From JAZKFT01 sp043760535 (GTDB lineage Bacteria > Bacteroidota > Bacteroidia > Chitinophagales > Chitinophagaceae), in the NCBI GenBank assembly GCA_043760535.1, contig JAYUOV010000354.1, forward strand, positions 1 through 21,880: 21,880 nucleotides of DNA, read 5' to 3'. Below are positions 16,460 to 21,880 of the stretch, in pieces (the stretch's first letter is position 1; each line of letters opens with the position of its first letter). Below the pieces are notes generated by a model, which ran no database searches, was not told the DNA's origin, and saw nothing but the letters and a program-made list of their open reading frames with translations. The translations under genes and the position numbers were made by a program.

Positions 16460-17905
16460 ATGCTCAAAACAATCAGCTTGTTGTTATCTACTGCCGCACT
16501 TACTTTTTTACTATTCGGGTTTAAAAAAAATAGAACAGAAGTACCACCAAATGAACAGGCAACTGATTCTATTTTTAGCAAAGCTGCCATTAACTACCAA
16601 ACTTTTTGCGGTGGCTGCCATGGTGAAAAAATGAATGCATTTGTGGATAGAAATTGGAAACATGGAAAAACCCGTGAAGATCTTTTTAAAGCCATAAAAA
16701 CAGGTTACCACGATGAGGGAATGCCGGCTTTTGATTCTGCATTTACCCAACAGGAGTTATACGGGCTTTGCGATTACATTATTACTGGTATTAAAAATGT
16801 GGATAGATATACCGGTTCTGAAAAACCTACGTCCAACATTTTTAAAACAGAAACCCTTACCATTCGTTTAGACACCATTTTAAAAGGGCTAAAATGCCCG
16901 TGGGGCATGGTTTTTTTACCAAAAAAAGAAATACTGGTAACTGATAAAAATGGCAAACTATACCATGTAAAAAAAGATGGCAGCACCAGTTTTGTAGAAG
17001 GTGTTCCGCAGGTTTTATACAAAAGCCAAGGCGGCTTGTTTGATATTGCACTCGACCCAGATTTTGATCATAATCAGTTTGTATATCTCTCCTATTCCAA
17101 GTTTAAAAAAGAAGGCACAGAAACATTTTCTACCACAGCTATTGTAAAAGCCCGTTTAGAAAATGATAAACTGCTAGATGGTAAAGATATTTTTATAGCA
17201 ATTCCATGGTCTAAATCTACCATCCATTACGGTGGCAGGTTACAATTTGGTAAAGATGGTTATCTCTATTTTTCTGTAGGCGAAAGAGGTAATGAAAAGG
17301 CTAACCCACAACAAATAAATGGAAATGATCTGGGTAAAATCCATCGTATAAAATCCGATGGCAGTACCCCAGAAAGCAATCCTTTTGCAGGTGTGGCTGG
17401 TGCCAATGCCTCCATCTTTTCTTATGGCCACCGTAACCCTCAGGGTCTTACTATTAAGCCCAATACCAACCAACTTTGGGATAACGAACATGGCCCACGA
17501 GGTGGAGACGAAATTAACACCGTAGAATCGGGGAAGAACTATGGATGGCCCATTATTACCTACGGCATAAACTATAATGGCAAGCCAATGTTACCCGACA
17601 CAAAAACAGCCAAAGACGGTCTTGAGCAACCATTTCATCAATGGACACCCTCTATTGGCCCAAGCGGATTATTGTTTGTAACCGGCAAAAAATACAAGGG
17701 CTGGGAAGGTAATTTACTTACAGGTGCCCTACGTTTTGAATACCTCAACCGGAGTATTTTAAAAGACAATAAAGTGGTAAAAGAAGAAATATTGTTCAAG
17801 AATATTGGCAGGGTTCGCAATATTGTAATGGGGCCAGATGGCTATTTGTATATGTCGGTGGAATCGCCTGGGATCGTTTACCGTCTTACTCCTTTAAAAA
17901 AGTAA
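16460..17905 (+). CDS. Exported cytochrome c / PQQ-type sugar dehydrogenase fusion
   Basis: A 481-residue exported protein with two domains. A hydrophobic N-terminus (residues 1-20) acts as signal or anchor. Residues about 38-112 are a class I cytochrome c domain: heme attachment C50-G-G-C53-H54 and the Met ligand in EGMPAF (Met88). Residues about 128-480 are a six-bladed propeller of the glucose/sorbosone (aldose sugar) dehydrogenase family. It shows CPWGM near 146, GGLFDIALDPDF (191-202), IHYGGRLQFGKDGYLYFSVGERG with His256 as the likely general base, SYGHRNPQGL (321-330) and the WDNEHGPRGGDEIN signature (340-353). The likely job is PQQ-dependent oxidation of aldoses in the periplasm, with electrons passed to the fused heme. 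The substrate cannot be read from sequence. The gene is monocistronic. Confidence 0.9.
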   Translation: MLKTISLLLSTAALTFLLFGFKKNRTEVPPNEQATDSIFSKAAINYQTFCGGCHGEKMNAFVDRNWKHGKTREDLFKAIKTGYHDEGMPAFDSAFTQQELYGLCDYIITGIKNVDRYTGSEKPTSNIFKTETLTIRLDTILKGLKCPWGMVFLPKKEILVTDKNGKLYHVKKDGSTSFVEGVPQVLYKSQGGLFDIALDPDFDHNQFVYLSYSKFKKEGTETFSTTAIVKARLENDKLLDGKDIFIAIPWSKSTIHYGGRLQFGKDGYLYFSVGERGNEKANPQQINGNDLGKIHRIKSDGSTPESNPFAGVAGANASIFSYGHRNPQGLTIKPNTNQLWDNEHGPRGGDEINTVESGKNYGWPIITYGINYNGKPMLPDTKTAKDGLEQPFHQWTPSIGPSGLLFVTGKKYKGWEGNLLTGALRFEYLNRSILKDNKVVKEEILFKNIGRVRNIVMGPDGYLYMSVESPGIVYRLTPLKK

Positions 17906-18054
17906 AACACAAAACGCTCATCTTTGCTACAGTAAAAAATGTTTATAAAAAAAAAATACAATTTTATATTAAAAACAGCAAACAAACGGCACGGTTTTTA
18001 ATGTATAAAGTATACTATTTTTTTTCTTTCATTTTTTTTAACATTAACCAATGC

Positions 18055-18073
18055 AGCATATTTAAAATATGCT
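18055..18073. repeat. Palindrome upstream of the sigma factor gene
   Basis: AGCATATTT (18055-18063) and AAATATGCT (18065-18073) are exact reverse complements around one base. The palindrome lies 98 bp before the sigma factor start, in an AT-rich stretch. It may be a weak terminator for the upstream gene or an operator. Confidence 0.35.
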
Positions 18074-18171
18074 CTTAATTTGGTACTACTAACAAAAAAC
18101 GCACTAACGCCTATCGAGACTGTTTTACTCAATTCTTATTTGCTGATGTACCTTAAAAATCAACAAACACC

Positions 18172-18753
18172 ATGGCGGATTATCAACATTTAACAGACAC
18201 ACAACTTGTACGCATGTATGCCGATGGCAACGGCTTTGCTATTGAAACTTTAGTGAGCAGGTATAAAGACAAGGTATTTACCTCCATCTATTTTATGGTA
18301 AAAGACAAATACCTTGCCGAAGACCTTTTTCAAGATGTTTTCATACGCATTATAGATACCATACGCAAAGGCAAGTACCAGGAAGAGGGAAAATTTTTAC
18401 CTTGGGCGATGCGTATTGCCTATAATATGTGTGTAGATCACTTTAGAAAAGTAAAGCGTACTCCTATAATTAAAACGGCAGATGGTGCAGATCTTTTTAA
18501 TTGGATGCACATAGCCGATGAAAGTGCAGATACCAGTATGGTAAAACGCCAAACCTACGACCGTATTCAGGTAATGTTGGAGCAGTTACCCGAAGAACAA
18601 AAAGAAGTAATTATTCTGCGCCATTATGCAGATATGAGTTTTAAAGAAATAGCTACTCTAACCAATTGCAGCATCAACACTGCTTTGGGTCGCATGAGGT
18701 ATGGTTTAATTAACCTACGTAAAATGATGGTGGAAAAACAAATAGCACTTTGA
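18172..18753 (+). CDS. ECF-type RNA polymerase sigma factor
   Basis: A 193-residue group 4 sigma factor. Region 2 spans about residues 22-95 (LVSRYKDKVFTSIYF, DLFQDVFIRII for core binding, FLPWAMRIAYNMCVDHFRK for -10 recognition). Region 4 spans about 135-188 (LPEEQKEVIILRHYADMSFKEIATLTNCSINTALGRMRYGLINLRK) with the helix-turn-helix for -35 recognition. Region 3 is absent, as in ECF factors. Bacteroidota ECF sigma genes are often followed by an anti-sigma gene; here no gene follows on the same strand for over 3 kb, only repeats and a convergent dsbD. Its control must therefore act otherwise or from elsewhere. The stop codon overlaps the start of a heptamer repeat array. The family call is sure, the regulon unknown. 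Confidence 0.93.
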   Translation: MADYQHLTDTQLVRMYADGNGFAIETLVSRYKDKVFTSIYFMVKDKYLAEDLFQDVFIRIIDTIRKGKYQEEGKFLPWAMRIAYNMCVDHFRKVKRTPIIKTADGADLFNWMHIADESADTSMVKRQTYDRIQVMLEQLPEEQKEVIILRHYADMSFKEIATLTNCSINTALGRMRYGLINLRKMMVEKQIAL

Positions 18754-18786
18754 TGTTTGATTTATGATTTCGGATTTGTGATTTCG
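18752..18786 (+). repeat. 7-bp repeat array at the sigma factor stop codon
   Basis: Five units read gatgttt, gatttat, gatttcg, gatttgt, gatttcg, starting inside the TGA stop of the sigma gene. They are in inverted orientation relative to the arrays at 3320-3354 and 18888-18915. With the latter they can form an imperfect long-range stem. Confidence 0.65.
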
Positions 18787-18887
18787 GAATGGTTCATGCT
18801 AAAAATGTTGTAAAAATATCTGTAAGTCCAAACCCACATTGAAATTTTTAAAATGATGTAAGATTAGCCAACTGATTAAACATCTTA

Positions 18888-18915
18888 AAATCGTAAATCC
18901 AAAATCACAAATAGT
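18888..18915 (+). repeat. 7-bp repeat array beside repeat copy 2
   Basis: Four units read aaatcgt, aaatcca, aaatcac, aaatagt. The array is an approximate reverse complement (about 17 of 22 positions) of the array at 18752-18786, which lies about 100 bp upstream. It ends 4 bp before the terminal inverted repeat at 18920. Confidence 0.65.
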
Positions 18916-18919
18916 AATC

Positions 18920-19199
18920 TCAGAACTCCTTACTCTTCGCAGTTTTGATTGTGTAGTTTTTCTTTTTTTGCCAGCCTCGATTATTTCGGTGGAACCCAGC
19001 GAAAGCCGTGCCCTGATGGAACGACATTGGCGAACGTTGTAAATCCCGTAGCATTACGGGACTCCGTTCAAAAACATACCCTTGTTCAGATTTCCTTCTC
19101 TGAAGGAGAAGGTGGCCGAAGGCCGGATGAGGCTGCTACTATCGGGTATTTAGATTGCGAATAACAAGTGGTTTCAGTTCACGGGGTAAGGAGTTCTGA
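18920..19199 (+). mobile_element. MITE-like repeat element, copy 2
   Basis: This 280-bp element runs from TCAGAACTCCTTACTC (18920-18935) to GGGTAAGGAGTTCTGA (19184-19199), a 16-bp terminal inverted repeat with one mismatch. In order it holds a T-rich lead, the conserved core (18993-19030), and a stem GAACG...CGTTC enclosing CCCGTA-GCAT-TACGGG. A REP-like module with two hairpins follows (19094-19112 and 19114-19124, followed by GGATGAGG), then the right end. Copy 1 shares all parts in the opposite orientation. The 71-codon ORF at 18949-19164 inside it runs through the hairpins and is not taken as a gene. No transposase is seen nearby. Confidence 0.7.
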
Positions 19200-19206
19200 A
19201 GATAAT

Positions 19207-19332
19207 GTCGTACAGTATTTCTAAATGCACTCTCTGCTTGTAAAGTAACGATTGCAAGATCCATAGCATGTGGTTAATACTGCACGACGCCAAATTAAAA
19301 AGCCTCTCAAAAACAATGTTGAGAGGCTTTTT
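19207..19332. ncRNA. Candidate structured RNA: 13-bp terminal stem followed by a terminator
   Basis: GTCGTACAGTATT (19207-19219) pairs with AATACTGCACGAC (19276-19288) with one A-C mismatch on the plus strand; on the minus strand the same position becomes a G-U pair. The 56-base interior contains smaller complementary words such as CTTG/CAAG. On the plus strand a perfect terminator hairpin follows 8 bases later. No protein gene explains this segment. It could be a small RNA, a decayed element or an mRNA 3' structure; the strand and function are open. Confidence 0.3.
19297..19332. terminator. Strong bidirectional terminator downstream of dsbD and repeat copy 2
   Basis: A perfect 14-bp stem, AAAAAGCCTCTCAA (19297-19310) with TTGAGAGGCTTTTT (19319-19332), has an 8-base loop and T runs on both strands. 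It lies about 260 bp beyond the dsbD stop, past the decayed repeat copy. It could end dsbD transcription or a plus-strand small RNA. Confidence 0.85.
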
Positions 19333-19339
19333 AATAAGT

Positions 19340-19584
19340 TTAGAACTGATTATACCAAGCAGTTTATGTTGCGTCTTTTTTCGTTTTTGATTGCCCCATC
19401 TACCCTTATGTTAATCGGTGGCTTATTACCGTGAAACCCAGCTAAAGTAACGCACAGATGGAGTAGTAGTAACGAACGTTTTTAATACCATGTATTTACG
19501 AGGCTCCGTTCATCTTTTGCTACTATTGGGCTTTTAAACTACAAAGTACTGGCAGTTTCAGCTTACAGGGTAAGTAATTCTGGA
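19340..19584 (+). repeat. Decayed repeat element, copy 3
   Basis: The ends TTAGAACTGATTAT (from 19340) and GGGTAAGTAATTCTGGA (to 19584) are worn versions of the terminal inverted repeats of copies 1 and 2. The interior matches copy 2 in order: ATCGGTGG, GAAACCCAGC (from 19433), ACGAACGTT, GGCTCCGTTCA, TGCTACTAT, CAGTTTCAG. The REP-like module of about 60 bp between CCGTTCA and TGCTACTAT is missing. It lies 8 bp beyond the dsbD stop. Confidence 0.55.
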
Positions 19585-19592
19585 GTTAATGC

Positions 19593-21578
19593 TTATTTGT
19601 TTGTATTACTAAAAGCCGTTTTTACATTTTGAAGATGAGTAAGAAATGCCGGAATATTAGAATCGTAACCGTAGCCATTGGGCAATAAAAGTTTACCATC
19701 GTTACCCACAAAAAGATAAAATGGCTGTGCGTTATTGTTGCTTAGCTCCACTTCAAAATCGAGGTTTTTATCCCCCATTCTTTTTAAAATATTGGTGCTG
19801 TCTGTAAACGATTTTTTCCATTCGCTTTCAGGCAGCCGGAGTTTATCATCCACATATAGCGATACCACAATAAAATCTTTTTGTAGAATACTCATAACCT
19901 CTGGATTGCTCAGTACTTCTTTTTCCATCTTACGGCAGTTGGCACAGGCATGTCCCGTAAAATCTATCATCAATGGCTTTTTGTAAACTTTTGCAGCAGC
20001 AAAGGCTTCATCATAATCAAAGTACGATTCAACACCTGGAATTTCTGACCCTAGAATGTCGGTGTATTTTATAGGCTTAACAGCAGCAGACTGTGAACTA
20101 GAAACAGTGCTTCCACCTTGTAAATGGCTCGATGTTTTGTACAAATTAAAGTCTTGAGTATGCTCCTCAGGCAGCCAGGCACTAATGCCTTTAAGCGGTG
20201 CACCCCAAAGGCCTGGTATCATGTAAACTGTGAAAGAAAGGGCTGCAATTGCTAAAAATAAACGGGTAACAGTAAGGTAGGGTTGCCCATAATCATTCTT
20301 TGGTAATTCATCATCGTGGCTCAATTTTATTTTACCTAAAAGATAAAGCCCAAGCATACCAAAAATTACAATCCATAATGCTAGGTACACTTCCCTATCC
20401 AGCAATCGCCAATGATAAGCCAAATCGGCACTGCTTAAAAATTTAAGTGCAAAAGCCAATTCTATGAAACCAAAAACTACTTTTAATGAATTAAGCCAGC
20501 CACCACCTTTAGCCAGCTTATTGAGCAGCGAAGGAGATAATGCAAATAGGGTAAATGGCAGCGCAATGCCCAGGCCAAAACCACCAAATGCAATGGTTCT
20601 TTCGGCAATAGAAAGCCCTGGTGTTACTGCAAAATAAGAGATGAACGGAGCGGTACAACTAAAAGAAACCACAACCAAAGTAAGAGCCATAAAAAATATA
20701 CCAATCACACTTTTATTATCGGCTTTTGAATCAATGGAATTGGTCCAGGAGGAAGGCAGTGATATTTCGAAAGCACCCAAAAATGAAATACCAAAAAAAA
20801 GGAATAAGGCAAAAACAAAGATGTTAAAAGCTGCACTACTTGCAAAGTCGTTTGCAAATCCTGCATTTCGGGTAATACCAAAAACAAAACCGATAATAGC
20901 GAAAATCAAGATAATAGAAAGAGAGTAGATAACCGCATTTTTAATACCCTGCTGCTTGGTTTTACTTCGTTTTAAAAAGAAAGAAACGGTAACTGGAATT
21001 AATGCATAAATACAAGGAAATATCAGCGCCAATATACCTGCCCCGAGGCCTGCCAGAAACACAGATAAGATAGAACCGTACTTTTTTTCGTCTTGTTTTT
21101 CAATGTTAGTGACTGCAAGCACAGTTTTGTCTAAAATGGTCACATTAAAATCTTCCGAAACTGGTGGGTACTCATCCCCGTTTTTTGCCAAACCCGAAAA
21201 ATTTCCATTTACGGCTATTATGCTATCTGCTACTTTAATATGCAATGGCACTATAAACACCACACTATCGGTAAAAGAACGGGTATCTGGTGCTCCATTG
21301 GTAATAATGAGCTTACCAGATTCAATAACAGTATCAATAGCCCTTCGGTATTTTTTTATTTTTTCCTCAAAGACAATGTTACTTATAAATGCGTCTTCTT
21401 CCGATTTTTTATTAACTGAAAACAGCTCAACTCCCTTGCTGATGGCAGCATTTACTTTAAACAACACGATAGAATCATTAACCCTTTTGGCACTAAAAAC
21501 AAACTGCACAGGCTTATCCTGTGCATTAGCCGCCATTACAAATGCGTTCAGCAATAAAACGGCTAAAAATTTCTTCAT
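19593..21578 (-). CDS. dsbD: DsbD-type transmembrane thiol-disulfide interchange protein
   Basis: DsbD carries electrons from cytoplasmic thioredoxin across the inner membrane to periplasmic proteins, for example in disulfide isomerisation and cytochrome c maturation. The 661 residues comprise a signal peptide (cleavage near ANA|Q), an N-terminal beta domain (about 20-155), a membrane domain of about eight helices (about 168-460) and a C-terminal thioredoxin-like domain (about 510-655). The membrane redox pair is visible as Cys189 (IFPCIYALIPVT) and Cys308 (SFSCTAPFISY). The thioredoxin motif is C545-A-N-C548. The N-terminal domain has no cysteine, unlike E. coli DsbD, so it cannot pass electrons the same way; this is often seen in Bacteroidota. 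The gene is monocistronic, with 8-bp repeat arrays upstream of its start. Confidence 0.92.
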   Translation of the reverse strand: MKKFLAVLLLNAFVMAANAQDKPVQFVFSAKRVNDSIVLFKVNAAISKGVELFSVNKKSEEDAFISNIVFEEKIKKYRRAIDTVIESGKLIITNGAPDTRSFTDSVVFIVPLHIKVADSIIAVNGNFSGLAKNGDEYPPVSEDFNVTILDKTVLAVTNIEKQDEKKYGSILSVFLAGLGAGILALIFPCIYALIPVTVSFFLKRSKTKQQGIKNAVIYSLSIILIFAIIGFVFGITRNAGFANDFASSAAFNIFVFALFLFFGISFLGAFEISLPSSWTNSIDSKADNKSVIGIFFMALTLVVVSFSCTAPFISYFAVTPGLSIAERTIAFGGFGLGIALPFTLFALSPSLLNKLAKGGGWLNSLKVVFGFIELAFALKFLSSADLAYHWRLLDREVYLALWIVIFGMLGLYLLGKIKLSHDDELPKNDYGQPYLTVTRLFLAIAALSFTVYMIPGLWGAPLKGISAWLPEEHTQDFNLYKTSSHLQGGSTVSSSQSAAVKPIKYTDILGSEIPGVESYFDYDEAFAAAKVYKKPLMIDFTGHACANCRKMEKEVLSNPEVMSILQKDFIVVSLYVDDKLRLPESEWKKSFTDSTNILKRMGDKNLDFEVELSNNNAQPFYLFVGNDGKLLLPNGYGYDSNIPAFLTHLQNVKTAFSNTNK

Positions 21579-21631
21579 CTTATTTGTATTCGGAAGTTTA
21601 AAAAACAGGAAGACCAGTTTAGTTGTTTCAT

Positions 21632-21696
21632 TGTTCCATTGTTCACTTGTTCCATTGTTTCATTGTTTTATTGTTCACTTGTTCACTTGTTCACTT
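21632..21696. repeat. 8-bp tandem repeat array upstream of dsbD (first block)
   Basis: About eight degenerate octamers follow each other, cycling between cattgttt, cattgttc and acttgttc. The block begins about 55 bp upstream of the dsbD start (minus strand), so it overlaps the expected promoter and leader zone. A second array with a related unit follows at 21728. Confidence 0.7.
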
Positions 21697-21727
21697 ATTG
21701 ATCAGCTCGAAATAACATATAAGTAAA

Positions 21728-21880
21728 ATCTACAAACTTGTAAACCTGCAAACTTGTGAACTTGCAGACTTGTGAACTTGCAAACTTGTGAACTTGCAAA
21801 CTTGTGAACTTGTGAAATTGTGAACTTGTGAACTTGTGAACTTGTGAACTTGTGAACTTGTGAACTTGTGAACTTGTGAA
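21728..21880. repeat. 8-bp tandem repeat array running off the window (second block)
   Basis: The unit is gaacttgt, at first with variants (caaacttg, cagacttg, gaaattgt), then nearly perfect from about 21795 to the window end. About 19 units are visible and the array is cut by the window edge. Increasing regularity toward 21880 suggests recent expansion at that end. The unit resembles the first block with part of the octamer inverted (tgttcact versus tgtgaact). Confidence 0.8.

Noticed and set aside
18993..19030. Hammerhead ribozyme, suggested by CTGATG and GAAA in the repeat core
   Set aside because: The GAAA lies only a few bases before CTGATG and the required stems between the conserved parts cannot form.
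18949..19164. A 71-codon ORF inside repeat copy 2
   Set aside because: It spans the conserved core and the hairpin modules of the element, is disrupted in copy 1 and copy 3, and has no recognisable domain. It is best seen as an open frame of the repeat itself.
19200..19290. Remnant of a coding region on the minus strand
   Set aside because: An open frame of about 25 codons exists but has no recognisable family, and the segment is better described by its inverted repeat.
19207..19292. tRNA, suggested by a 7-bp end stem followed by GCCA
   Set aside because: There is no T-arm or anticodon arm, and the end stem continues as one 13-bp helix, which a tRNA does not have.
21103..21726. A 207-codon plus-strand ORF
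   Set aside because: It lies antisense to the clearly coding dsbD N-terminal region and ends in low-complexity repeat sequence.
21728..21880. CRISPR array
   Set aside because: The 8-bp units are directly adjacent with no spacers, and no cas genes are present.

Overview
This AT-rich window comes from a member of the Bacteroidota, most likely a Chitinophagaceae-like relative. The evidence is two type IX secretion components (a PorW/SprE-like TPR protein and PorV), a DUF4292 lipoprotein next to a degenerate LytM protein, an ECF sigma factor, TAnnTTTG-type promoter elements and almost no Shine-Dalgarno sequences. The family assignment is inference. No rRNA, tRNA, integrase, transposase or phage gene is visible. 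All long genes look intact and chromosomal.

Layout. 213-3191: PorW/SprE-like protein (+). 3356-5779: class A penicillin-binding protein (+), started directly after a 7-bp tandem repeat and closed by a terminator. 5982-6398: small glycine-rich RRM RNA-binding protein (+), with its own promoter, a structured leader and a terminator shared with the opposite strand. 9733-6538 (-): a compact operon-like run of ispF, dut, a DUF4292 lipoprotein and an EnvC-like cell-wall hydrolase activator. 11009-9852 (-): porV, closed by a strong terminator. 11340-13682 (+): maeB-type malic enzyme fused to a phosphotransacetylase-like domain. 13901-14299 (+): small ACT-domain protein. 15990-14665 (-): citrate synthase of the mitochondrial type. 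16460-17905 (+): exported cytochrome c / sugar dehydrogenase fusion. 18172-18753 (+): ECF sigma factor. 21578-19593 (-): DsbD-like transmembrane thiol-disulfide reductase.

The genes are mainly housekeeping and envelope functions: protein export (PorW, PorV), murein synthesis and splitting (PBP1A, EnvC-like), periplasmic redox (DsbD, cytochrome c-sugar dehydrogenase), central carbon metabolism (malic enzyme, citrate synthase), isoprenoid and nucleotide housekeeping (IspF, dUTPase).

The less ordinary content is noncoding. The RRM gene has a leader in which a perfect 10-bp inverted repeat covers the start codon, downstream of a second hairpin, which suggests a translational switch. A family of about 250-280 bp elements with 16-bp terminal inverted repeats occurs in two clear copies in opposite orientation (14332-14584, 18920-19199). 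A decayed third copy lies at 19340-19584 and an isolated core plus hairpin at 13779-13836. Arrays of 7-bp repeats (3320-3354, 18752-18786, 18888-18915) and of 8-bp repeats (21632-21696, 21728 to the window end) lie next to gene starts or ends. A long inverted repeat followed by a strong terminator (19207-19332) may be a small RNA.
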